A stretch of 41,142 nt of DNA from a virus, in the IMG/VR virus record IMGVR_UViG_3300047557_002300, positions 1-41,142 of that record; one strand, written 5' to 3'. How positions within the stretch are numbered: position 1 is the stretch's first letter; every line of letters starts with the position of its first letter. Shown here piece after piece: positions 8,603 through 15,084 of this stretch. The notes below the pieces were generated by a model, which saw nothing but the letters and a program-made list of their open reading frames with translations, had not been told where the DNA came from and searched no databases. The position numbers and the translations under genes are program-made.

Positions 8603-8755
8603 TCAGCAAGTCTTATTGGACTCATTATTATTCCGTTCCTTATCTTTCATTTCAAATTGTTTCATTAACCGTTCATAAACCAACAGTGCATCCTCTTTGG
8701 TCACTACTGCTGTTTCGCATGCAATTTGCCAAGCGTAACGCTTACGGCTTTCCAT
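8603..8755 (-). CDS. Small charged hypothetical protein (50 aa)
   Basis: This 50-residue product begins MESRKRYAWQIACETAV and continues as an amphipathic, strongly charged helix (ALLVYERLMKQFEMKDKERN). A GGGA ribosome site lies close before the ATG. It overlaps the upstream gene by 14 bases. The family is unknown. Confidence 0.5.
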   Translation of the reverse strand: MESRKRYAWQIACETAVVTKEDALLVYERLMKQFEMKDKERNNNESNKTC

Positions 8756-9020
8756 TTTCCCGTTCGGATTCCAGGCCATCAGTGTACCAAGGTGCTCTCA
8801 GTTCCATTGCCCCACCAAGTTTTTGAGACTCACCGGTCTGTAGCTCTGGATCAATAGGATGTTCAATATAGATTGGTTTGTTCTGTTCTTCACGTTCAAT
8901 TTCAGCTTCAATCTTATTTTCCAGTTCGATCATATCAAGCCGCGCCTTGAGCTTGGCTTCAAACCAAATACGTTTCCACCATTTGATTACGGCATCTAAC
9001 AGGAGAGCTAGTATTTTCAT
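8742..9020 (-). CDS. Membrane-anchored coiled-coil hypothetical protein (92 aa)
   Basis: A short hydrophobic N-terminus (MKILALLLDAVIKWW) is followed by a helical charged segment at about residues 20-47 (EAKLKARLDMIELENKIEAEI) that is likely a coiled coil, then a polar tail. It could be membrane-attached or an i-spanin-like protein, but no lysis genes are adjacent. It starts the minus-strand run toward the primase and faces the plus-strand gene at 9074 across 53 bases of AT-rich sequence. Confidence 0.55.
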   Translation of the reverse strand: MKILALLLDAVIKWWKRIWFEAKLKARLDMIELENKIEAEIEREEQNKPIYIEHPIDPELQTGESQKLGGAMELRAPWYTDGLESERENGKP

Positions 9021-9073
9021 TTCAATTTAATTGATTTCTTTACTTTAAAATAGCAATAGAAAATTAAAAGTCC

Positions 9074-9550
9074 ATGTCATTAGTAGTTCCCGGTGCTGGC
9101 TATACCACCAATTACCCAAATCCAGGAGGCCCAAAACGCCCTGCCCCTGGCACTCCAAATCGTGCTAGCAAGCCGAATGATGCAGGTTCTAAAAAACCAG
9201 TAATTGGCGAAAGGACCAAAGGTTCTACGGAAACCAAAAAGCCTGTTCCCCCACGCCGGCCTGCCAGTGCTCAAAGCAATAACAGGCCTGCTGCACCGGA
9301 AAAGAAACTAAATAAAGAAGCTCTTGCAAATCGTTTGAATAAATTGAACGAGCAAAGGATTAAACTTAAGGAAGAAGGCAGGACTCCACGTCAAACAACT
9401 GGCTCTGCAGGCAAACCTTCGGCAGTTCCAGCTCGGAAGCCAGCTGCTGCAGCAACACCCAAGGCAACACCTAAAGCAGCGCAGCGTCCTGTGCAAAAGA
9501 AAACCCAGCCTGGCAATAAAGGCATTAAGCCTCGCACCACTGGCCGTTAA
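9074..9550 (+). CDS. Basic Pro/Ala/Lys-rich low-complexity protein
   Basis: This 158-residue protein is almost entirely disordered and basic: repeated PGTPNRASKP-, KKPVIGERTKGSTETKKP- and AAAATPKATPKAAQRPV-like stretches, with one short helix at about residues 76-100 (KKLNKEALANRLNKLNEQR). The composition is like histone H1 tails, which suggests a nucleic-acid-binding or virion-packaged role. That is an inference from composition only. It is the only plus-strand gene between 1239 and 10843. Confidence 0.65.
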   Translation: MSLVVPGAGYTTNYPNPGGPKRPAPGTPNRASKPNDAGSKKPVIGERTKGSTETKKPVPPRRPASAQSNNRPAAPEKKLNKEALANRLNKLNEQRIKLKEEGRTPRQTTGSAGKPSAVPARKPAAAATPKATPKAAQRPVQKKTQPGNKGIKPRTTGR

Positions 9551-9551
9551 T

Positions 9552-9620
9552 TCAAATTAGATCAGGATCGTAGACATTACAGTTCTCTATTTGAGAATAG
9601 TATTCAGCTACGATCTTGAT
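9552..9620 (-). pseudogene. Displaced second copy of the 3' end of the RecB-like nuclease gene
   Basis: Read on the minus strand, this stretch encodes IKIVAEYYSQIENCNVYDPD-LI-stop. The intact nuclease gene at 9989-10843 ends YKIVDEYYKQIENCGVYDPD-LI-stop. Of 22 residues 18 are the same, and both copies stop at the same point. The DNA has diverged with many silent changes. The endonuclease gene 9604-10008 lies between the copies and its last codons overlap this remnant in another frame. This looks like the original gene end, displaced when the endonuclease arrived with a replacement end. Confidence 0.85.
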
Positions 9621-10008
9621 CTTTTAAATATTTAATTAATCCTTCTAGTCTTTTGATGTCATCATTAACATGACCAAGAGCAAGATTGCATTTGTGACAA
9701 AGTAAACCGCGTATTTTATTTGTTGCATGGCAGTGATCAATATAGAATCTTGTTCTTCCGGGAGCGCCTGGCTCAGCTGAATTGCACCCAGAATTTGCAC
9801 AACATCCATTCTGAGCTTCCAACATATTCTTATATGTTTCGTAATCAACACCGTATTTGCGTTGAACACGAAGCTCGTTTTGGCATGTTTTGCAATAACT
9901 ACATAAACTTTTTACGCCGTTCTTTTTGACATAACCAGACCATCCAAAGCAGTTTAAATCTTTGTTTTTGTTGCAACGAATGCAAAGTTTAGATGAGATC
10001 TGGATCAT
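9604..10008 (-). CDS. Endonuclease VII-type HNH homing nuclease
   Basis: The protein is about 134 residues from ATG 10008, which has a GGGG-type ribosome site; a longer start at 10044 is open. Zinc ligands come from CIRCNKNKDL and CSYCKTC. The EndoVII core reads YKNMLEAQNGCC, then YIDHCHATNKIRGLLCHKCN and ALGHVNDD, matching the recombination endonuclease VII family. The protein is short and free-standing, which is typical of homing nucleases rather than the T4 resolvase. It overlaps the end of the RecB-like nuclease gene and is followed by a second copy of that gene's end. Confidence 0.85.
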   Translation of the reverse strand: MIQISSKLCIRCNKNKDLNCFGWSGYVKKNGVKSLCSYCKTCQNELRVQRKYGVDYETYKNMLEAQNGCCANSGCNSAEPGAPGRTRFYIDHCHATNKIRGLLCHKCNLALGHVNDDIKRLEGLIKYLKDQDRS

Positions 10009-10843
10009 ATACCCCGCAGTTTTCGATTTGCTTGTAGTACTCATCTACAATTTTGTACCAATCTTCATGCAACGAATCAAGAAATCTCCTGGAGATCTTA
10101 AATACCTGAGTTCGCAAGGGTGTTGAGACAAGAATAGCAGCTTGTTGAACTTTTATTCCCAGTGTCTGGGTAATAGCTATATCGTATGCCGCGAGCTGTT
10201 TGCATGTCTTTTTAAATTTGAGGTGACCGCCCAAGAGATCACGCCATTCAGGCGAACCCTTCTCAAGGTCCTTGGGCCACTTGCGACTGTAAGGTTTGAC
10301 GCTGGTTTTCAAGTCAGCAAGCGTCAGTTTGTTATTGGCAACAGCAATAATATCAGGAGCGCCAGCCCAAGCACGACCTTCGTCATCGCAACCCCAGACG
10401 CGAGCAACGTCATCAGCACCAATAGTAAAATTAAATTTGTCCAGAACAGGAGATTCTGCCCATAAAACTTCCTGGAACTGATCGAGAATTTTTGGCATAC
10501 CCGACCAAAAATCTGCATATTCTTCCGGGATATCAGGGGTTTTATTTCCTTTGAGGTAACATTCCATTCCATAGTGAATTGCCGTACCTCGTTCGGCTGC
10601 AGCTTCTTTAACACCTGGATTATTTTTAGACCACATTTCAAGCTTCCGTTTGTTTGCTTCGGAAGCTGTTTCACTAATGATTGTAGTTACGGACGGCGCA
10701 GGTCCAGTTGGTAACGGAGTTGTATAGTGACGTTTTCCGTTAAGTGTAATCCTGGCTGCGGTCCGATTAATCGACCGCATGACTTCTGGTTGCTCATCCT
10801 TGGCTTTAATCCAAGGATCCTCATTATTTAGTTTAGCAACCAT
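9989..10843 (-). CDS. RecB-family PD-(D/E)XK nuclease
   Basis: This 284-residue protein shows the Cas4/RecB-like nuclease order: AERGTAIHYGMECYL (about 83-97, motif I helix with His), AGAPDIIAVANNKLTLADLKTS (about 161-182, the PD...(D)xK catalytic core), then KKTCKQLAAYDIAI (motif QxxxY). It probably acts as an exonuclease in phage recombination or host DNA breakdown. The C-terminal 22 residues are repeated as a diverged remnant at 9552-9620, on the far side of an EndoVII-type nuclease gene, so its present 3' end may be imported. Its ATG faces the small membrane genes from 10892 on. Confidence 0.85.
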   Translation of the reverse strand: MVAKLNNEDPWIKAKDEQPEVMRSINRTAARITLNGKRHYTTPLPTGPAPSVTTIISETASEANKRKLEMWSKNNPGVKEAAAERGTAIHYGMECYLKGNKTPDIPEEYADFWSGMPKILDQFQEVLWAESPVLDKFNFTIGADDVARVWGCDDEGRAWAGAPDIIAVANNKLTLADLKTSVKPYSRKWPKDLEKGSPEWRDLLGGHLKFKKTCKQLAAYDIAITQTLGIKVQQAAILVSTPLRTQVFKISRRFLDSLHEDWYKIVDEYYKQIENCGVYDPDLI

Positions 10844-10864
10844 TAACAGGTTTTGTATATTGCC

Positions 10865-10870
10865 TATAAT
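10865..10870 (+). promoter_or_regulatory. Candidate -10 box TATAAT
   Basis: A perfect TATAAT lies in the divergent gap between the minus-strand nuclease gene and the small plus-strand membrane gene at 10892. No good -35 is visible at the usual spacing. It is a plausible host-sigma promoter for the plus-strand small genes. Confidence 0.4.
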
Positions 10871-10891
10871 TTAGCAGATCACAAACTAAGA

Positions 10892-10981
10892 ATGAAAGAA
10901 TTCAAGTACCTGATGATCTCGATTTTGTCAGCTATGCTGATCACAACACTGATCGAACTGGTGCCCCATTGGATCCGCTGA
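10892..10981 (+). CDS. Tiny single-span membrane peptide (29 aa)
   Basis: This 29-residue peptide has a hydrophobic stretch at about residues 6-24 (YLMISILSAMLITTLIELV), with a Lys before and His-Trp-Arg after it. It lies just after a TATAAT box. No strong ribosome site is visible. It overlaps a second small hydrophobic frame (10969-11133). Confidence 0.4.
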   Translation: MKEFKYLMISILSAMLITTLIELVPHWIR

Positions 10982-11133
10982 CAAAAATAGGACTATTCAT
11001 ACAGGGTTGGTGGTCCTGCATGACGGTCCTCTTTCAAATTTTATGGACCTGTTTTAAATTGAATTGGGAATTGATCGCAGTATGGTTTGTCACATTAGCC
11101 GTTTTTATTACTGTGATCCTTCGATTGACATAA
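10969..11133 (+). CDS. Small hydrophobic protein, TTG start (54 aa)
   Basis: This frame encodes MDPLTKIGLFIQGWWSCMTV (if TTG is used), then a Trp/Phe-rich hydrophobic segment ending LAVFITVILRLT, so it could be a one- or two-span membrane protein. The same frame stays open upstream to 10870 without a standard start. It overlaps the 29-residue peptide by 13 bases in another frame. The call rests only on composition and is weak. Confidence 0.3.
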   Translation: MDPLTKIGLFIQGWWSCMTVLFQILWTCFKLNWELIAVWFVTLAVFITVILRLT

Positions 11134-11264
11134 AAACGTTCCTGCAAATTGAGCACCGCTCAAGGAACGGTGTTGCATATGACGACATCTCTACCAGTGA
11201 GGCAGATGCTTTTGAAGCAAAGCTCCTGGAAGAACAGGAGCCTTACCTCAGGGTTGATCTTTAA
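11082..11264 (+). CDS. Small acidic hypothetical protein
   Basis: From ATG 11082 the frame gives about 60 residues; the C-terminal part (NGVAYDDISTSEADAFEAKL, then LEEQEPYLRVDL) is acidic and protein-like. It overlaps the hydrophobic frame 10969-11133. A TTG start at 11064 is also possible. It ends at gmd's stop on the other strand. There is no recognised family. Confidence 0.35.
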   Translation: MVCHISRFYYCDPSIDIKTFLQIEHRSRNGVAYDDISTSEADAFEAKLLEEQEPYLRVDL

Positions 11265-12283
11265 ACGGTTGCCAGATCGTAGTTGATCATCTCTTTCACC
11301 ATATCCTCAAAAAGGATACGAGGCTCCCAGCTCAGCTCCCGGTAAGCCTTGGTGCAATCACCCAAGAGAGTATCGACTTCTGCTGGACGATAAAACTGTG
11401 GATTGATCTTGATGATGACACGATCCAACGTCTTGCTGTAACCAATTTCATCAACGCCTTCACCCCGCCATTCAAGTTTTAGGTTGAGGTAGTCAGCTGC
11501 AATCTCACAGAACTGCCGAACACTGTGCTGCATACCCGTTGCAATCACATAGTCATCCGCTGAGTCTTGCTGCAAGATCAGACGCATGGCCTCAACATAG
11601 TCTTTTGCGTGGCCCCAATCACGTTTTGCCTCCAAATTTCCTAGTTCGAGGACAGGAATTTTGCCTCGCATGACCCCCACCAAACCCTTGGTGATCTTCT
11701 TGGTAACAAAATTGTCGCCCCTGATGGGGCTCTCATGGTTAAAAAGGATACCGTTCGACGCAAAAAGGTCGTAGCTTTCTCGGTAATTAACGGTCAGCCA
11801 ATAGCCAAAAAGCTTGGCCACCCCATAAGGACTTCTGGGATAAAAGCCAGTTTCTTCATTCTGAGGAAACGACTGTACCTTGCCGAACATTTCAGAGGTA
11901 GAAGCCTGATAAAACTTGGGAGGACAACCGGCAGCCCGGCATGCCTCCAAAACATTCATGACACCCAATGCATTTGCAGAGGCTGTGCTCACCGGAGATT
12001 TAAAGCTGACACCGACATGGCTTTGAGCTGCCAGATTGTAGACCTCATCAGGAGCAAAATCCTGGATCACCCGGGTCAAAGAAGGTGCATCAGTTAAATC
12101 TGAATATTCAACTGAGACATCACCAGGTATTTTGCCACCGAATACCCACTTGAGTTTCTCAAGATGGTTTGGTTGCGTGTGATTGCGTACGACACCACAG
12201 ACCTTGTAGCCATTATCGATCAGGTTACGCGCCAGATAAGAACCATCTTGGCCAGTGATTCCGGTGATTAGTGCCCTTTTCAT
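11261..12283 (-). CDS. gmd: GDP-mannose 4,6-dehydratase
   Basis: This short-chain dehydrogenase of 340 residues converts GDP-mannose to GDP-4-keto-6-deoxymannose. The NADP-binding motif GITGQDGSYLA is at residues 7-17. The catalytic region includes STSEMFG (Ser/Thr and Glu), YGVAKLFGYW (Tyr-x3-Lys) and LGNLEAKRDWGHAKDYVEAM, all hallmarks of Gmd. ATG 12283 is chosen because the usual Gmd N-terminus (MKRALITGITGQ) starts there; the open frame further upstream runs into the divergent aminotransferase gene. Back-to-back -10 boxes lie in the gap. Its product is the substrate expected for the ColD/RfbH-like enzyme encoded divergently. Confidence 0.95.
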   Translation of the reverse strand: MKRALITGITGQDGSYLARNLIDNGYKVCGVVRNHTQPNHLEKLKWVFGGKIPGDVSVEYSDLTDAPSLTRVIQDFAPDEVYNLAAQSHVGVSFKSPVSTASANALGVMNVLEACRAAGCPPKFYQASTSEMFGKVQSFPQNEETGFYPRSPYGVAKLFGYWLTVNYRESYDLFASNGILFNHESPIRGDNFVTKKITKGLVGVMRGKIPVLELGNLEAKRDWGHAKDYVEAMRLILQQDSADDYVIATGMQHSVRQFCEIAADYLNLKLEWRGEGVDEIGYSKTLDRVIIKINPQFYRPAEVDTLLGDCTKAYRELSWEPRILFEDMVKEMINYDLATV

Positions 12284-12332
12284 TTGCAATATCTGCGTGA
12301 TTAAAGTATAACCATTGAAACAACGCCTGGTT
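12284..12332. promoter_or_regulatory. Divergent promoter region of gmd and the dehydratase gene
   Basis: On the plus strand TTGCAA (12284-12289) and TATAAC (12307-12312) are 17 bases apart, which is a reasonable sigma-70 type promoter for the gene at 12333. On the minus strand TATACT (12310-12305) is a possible -10 for gmd. The two -10 boxes overlap. Confidence 0.45.
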
Positions 12333-13508
12333 ATGACGATCTTTGATTGGCCGCTCCAAAAAAACACGTTGGGATGGAAGGAGCGCCTGGCACTGGCAAA
12401 ATTTGTACTGACTGCTGATCGTTTTACGAACGGTCCTGAGTGCCGCCAGTTCGAAGAAGATTGGAGTAAATGGCAGGGTGCACCGTATTCCTTATATGTA
12501 GCTAACGGTTCTGTTGCCAATTTTCTGCTGCTGGATGCAGTACATGAGCACTACTTTCCAACTAAAAAGCAACTGACCATCTTTGCGCCAGCCATTAACT
12601 GGGCAACCAACATCTCAACTTTCTGTCAGCAAAATCACAATGTGTATTTTTATGACATTGATTACGAGACCTACAGCCCAACCCGAGATTCAGTTCAGAA
12701 CTTGTTCCTCAAGGGCCTGCAGCCTGATGTTGTTTACTTGACGCATGTCCTTGGCATCTCCAATGACATGGAGTTGATCAAGGAGCTGTGGCCGCATGCA
12801 GCAATTATTGAAGACTGTTGCGAATCGCACGGAGCATGTGATTCCAAGACCGGAGTAAAGGTAGGCAACACGGGCCTTGGCTCAACCTTCTCCTTTTATT
12901 TTGGCCATCACATGACCACCGTAGAAGGTGGAATGATCTGCGTTAACAACGAGTCACTGTATAACCTCTTGCGGGCCAAGCGCTCTCACGGTTTGTCCCG
13001 CGAGATGATCCCTTCTTACAAGAACGCTATCCAAGAGAAGTACCCAGACATCGACCCGACTTTTCTGTTCCCAACTAAGGGTTACAACTTCCGAAATGTT
13101 GAGACTGGCGCAGTCCTTGGCAGGGTTCAGCTAAAGAAACTTGACAGCTGGAACGAACAGCGTGCCAAAAATTATGCGCTATTCCGAACCGAGATGCTTA
13201 AGCGACCTTGGTTTGAAGCGCTACCAACAGCCCGTGGTAACAGCGCAATGACACTACCGTTCCATTGCAAAGATGAGAAGACTGCCACTGAAGTCAAGAA
13301 GTTTCTCCAGTTGATTGGCATTGAGACGCGCCCCTTCCTGGTAGGCAACCTGCTACGCCAACCTTTCATGGAGGACTACACGTCCTTAATTCCGCTGCCC
13401 AATAGCGAACGGATGCACACCCATTCGTTCTATATCGGTAACAATCATTTCATTAAAGAAGCTGATATCAAAGATCTTTCCAAGGAGCTAGACCGATGCG
13501 GATTTTGA
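12333..13508 (+). CDS. ColD/RfbH-like PLP sugar 3-dehydratase (DegT/DnrJ family)
   Basis: This 391-residue member of the DegT/DnrJ/EryC1 fold-I PLP enzymes has the start TNGPECRQFEEDWSKWQGA, the PLP-contacting VANGSVANFLLLDA, APAINWATN, and IIEDCCESHGAC with the Asp that binds the pyridine nitrogen. In ordinary sugar aminotransferases the next motif has the PLP lysine (FSFxxxKxxxxxEGG). Here it reads FSFYFGHHMTTVEGG, so His192 replaces the lysine. The same His-His signature is known in ColD (colitose) and RfbH/E1 3-dehydratases. With gmd encoded divergently, the likely product is GDP-4-keto-3,6-dideoxymannose. The start is ATG 12333; TTG 12315 is also open. Confidence 0.85.
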   Translation: MTIFDWPLQKNTLGWKERLALAKFVLTADRFTNGPECRQFEEDWSKWQGAPYSLYVANGSVANFLLLDAVHEHYFPTKKQLTIFAPAINWATNISTFCQQNHNVYFYDIDYETYSPTRDSVQNLFLKGLQPDVVYLTHVLGISNDMELIKELWPHAAIIEDCCESHGACDSKTGVKVGNTGLGSTFSFYFGHHMTTVEGGMICVNNESLYNLLRAKRSHGLSREMIPSYKNAIQEKYPDIDPTFLFPTKGYNFRNVETGAVLGRVQLKKLDSWNEQRAKNYALFRTEMLKRPWFEALPTARGNSAMTLPFHCKDEKTATEVKKFLQLIGIETRPFLVGNLLRQPFMEDYTSLIPLPNSERMHTHSFYIGNNHFIKEADIKDLSKELDRCGF

Positions 13509-14233
13509 TTTGCAGCATCATCCGAAATAGAGAGCCGTTCCTGTTTGGGTGGAAGGATCAGATCCTTTGCCTCAAGGATGAAAACCCTGGCATCACATTC
13601 GACCTATCTGTATTCGAGAATGATTCTCAAGATCGGACAGTTGAGTATCTAAACGAGATAAAACCTGAACTAGAGGAAGAGCTAAACGAAGTCTGGATTC
13701 AAACCTGCAAAAGAGACTGGCCTTACTTCGGTTCCATTCGAGCTGAGGACAGGGTTAAGTATTTAGCGATGGCCCGCAATGAATGCCTGGATAAGGCTGA
13801 TGCAGAAGTTGGGCTCAAGCAGTATGACAAGGTTGTCTTTATTGAGCCAGACATTGATTACGACCCAGAGTTAATTAGTCAATTGTTTTGGGTTGATGAC
13901 GACATTGCATCTCCTTACAGTGTTCATCCCATTGAAATGCATAGCCACCGCTGGATCTATGACAGCTGGGCCACTCGAATCAATCCGGAGGATGACATCT
14001 TTAAAGGACCAAGAATTTTTGATTGCCCACCCCGACTTGATGTAGCAGCAACCTTTAATTGTTTCTGTGTATATTACGCAAAACCTTTTGAGGAAGGCGC
14101 CCGCTTCTCTGGTATCAACCCACTGACTGATTCCTGGGACTGCGATACATCTAATATCTGTTATGAGTTTGCTGCCCGTGGCTATAAGAAGATTGGCCTC
14201 TACAATATTCTTTTAACCCACTTAGGTAACTAA
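13496..14233 (+). CDS. Glycosyltransferase, CAP59/GT69-like (GT-A fold)
   Basis: This 245-residue protein begins MRILICSIIRNREPFLFGW. It has LSVFENDSQDRT (about 38-49), VKYLAMARNECLDKA and YDKVVFIEPDIDYDPELI, where the acidic cluster could serve as the metal/donor-binding DxD. The order resembles the cryptococcal mannosyltransferase CMT1/CAP59 type. It overlaps the end of the dehydratase gene by 13 bases, so the two are one operon. It may transfer the deoxy-sugar made by gmd and the dehydratase. The acceptor is unknown. Confidence 0.75.
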   Translation: MRILICSIIRNREPFLFGWKDQILCLKDENPGITFDLSVFENDSQDRTVEYLNEIKPELEEELNEVWIQTCKRDWPYFGSIRAEDRVKYLAMARNECLDKADAEVGLKQYDKVVFIEPDIDYDPELISQLFWVDDDIASPYSVHPIEMHSHRWIYDSWATRINPEDDIFKGPRIFDCPPRLDVAATFNCFCVYYAKPFEEGARFSGINPLTDSWDCDTSNICYEFAARGYKKIGLYNILLTHLGN

Positions 14234-14276
14234 GGCAAACCGTACTTTTTATTCAAGTTCTCCGTATTTGAAGACC

Positions 14277-14483
14277 ATGGAAAAACTGCCAGAATACATG
14301 CAGGTCATAGAAGAGGGCAAAACTCTTCTTGATAATCACAGCAAACTTTTAGAAAGTTTATTGTTATCTAGGCAAGCAAATGACAACAACGTTTATACTG
14401 ACAAAAACACCGACGGAAGCACAGATGTCTCTATCGAATCAGGTGAAGGATTCAATCTCCCAAGCGACAGCACACCTGCGTGA
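14277..14483 (+). CDS. Small acidic hypothetical protein (68 aa)
   Basis: From ATG 14277 the product is MEKLPEYMQVIEEGKTLLDN followed by a helical segment (HSKLLESLLLSRQAN) and a polar Asp/Ser/Thr-rich tail. It overlaps the next gene by 59 bases in another frame. There is no recognised family. Confidence 0.45.
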   Translation: MEKLPEYMQVIEEGKTLLDNHSKLLESLLLSRQANDNNVYTDKNTDGSTDVSIESGEGFNLPSDSTPA

Positions 14484-14646
14484 CGCCCTGGCCTTTGCCG
14501 CACGATCAGAGCATCCTGTAACGATTAGCTCTTTGTCTGATCTTTTGGTTCGCTGTGAATCACTAGAGCAAATGGATGAGATCATGCAGAGGCTTGGTGG
14601 CGCAGGCAAATCAGGTAACCTGCAAACGCCAAAGGATTTGTATTGA
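14425..14646 (+). CDS. Small helical hypothetical protein (73 aa)
   Basis: From ATG 14425, with GGAAG 5 bases upstream, it encodes MSLSNQVKDSISQATAHLRD, then ALAFAARSEHPVTISSLSDL and LEQMDEIMQRLGGAGKSG. It reads as a mostly helical small protein, perhaps a virion or assembly protein given the neighbours. The stop overlaps the TTG start of the next gene (TTGA). Confidence 0.6.
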   Translation: MSLSNQVKDSISQATAHLRDALAFAARSEHPVTISSLSDLLVRCESLEQMDEIMQRLGGAGKSGNLQTPKDLY

Positions 14647-14819
14647 GCAAACCTGAACGTCATCGTTTAACGGAGGCTGATCGCCTCCAAAAATATTTTT
14701 GGGAACTGGAGAGGTTGATACCCAACCCTCCGGCAAATTGGGCTGTGAATGCTAAGCCATGTAAGTGGGCTAAAATATTAGAAGAACGTAAAAATAATCC
14801 TGATGTCTCAGGAGAATAA
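14643..14819 (+). CDS. Small hypothetical protein, TTG start (58 aa)
   Basis: The TTG start overlaps the previous stop as TTGA, and an AAGGA ribosome site lies about 8 bases upstream. The 58-residue product starts MSKPERHRLTEADRLQKYFW and continues ELERLIPNPPANWAVNAKPC. It is protein-like with conserved-looking Trp/Pro positions. It overlaps the start of the DUF5872 gene. Confidence 0.6.
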   Translation: MSKPERHRLTEADRLQKYFWELERLIPNPPANWAVNAKPCKWAKILEERKNNPDVSGE

Positions 14820-15084
14820 ATATACAAAACCAGGATTACGCGAGAGTATAAAAGATCGTGTGATGGCTGGCTCCAAGGGTGGCAAGCCCGGCCAATGGTC
14901 TGCGCGTAAGGCTCAGCTTGTTGCCCAGCAGTACGAGAAAGCTGGCGGTGGCTACAAAGGTGGCAAGGGAGAAAAGCAAAAGTCCCTGGAGAAATGGGGC
15001 AAGGAGAAATGGATGACCAAGGACGAGTATGAAAAACGTAAAAGCGCTAAGTCTGTTGCAAGTAAATACAAGGAGAGTAAGTGA
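14803..15084 (+). CDS. DUF5872-like small basic protein
   Basis: This 93-residue protein carries the signature VMAGSKGGKPGQWSARKAQL, then GGGYKGGKGEKQKSLEKWGK-EKW, which I recognise as the DUF5872 type found in aquatic phages and some bacteria. Its function is unknown; the Gly/Lys-rich composition suggests nucleic-acid or virion association. The stop overlaps the next start by one base (TGATG). Confidence 0.75.
   Translation: MSQENKYTKPGLRESIKDRVMAGSKGGKPGQWSARKAQLVAQQYEKAGGGYKGGKGEKQKSLEKWGKEKWMTKDEYEKRKSAKSVASKYKESK

Noticed and set aside
9604-10060. Group I intron or intein interrupting the RecB-like nuclease gene
   Set aside because: The first copy of the gene end has its own stop, so the gene is complete without splicing; no intron core was recognised.
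11216-11245. Terminator between the small plus gene and gmd (GCTCCTG/CAGGAGC)
   Set aside because: The stem lies in coding sequence and lacks a T-run on either strand.
12284-12520. A 79-residue N-terminal extension of Gmd
   Set aside because: It overlaps the divergent dehydratase gene and comes before the normal Gmd start MKRALITGITGQ at 12283.
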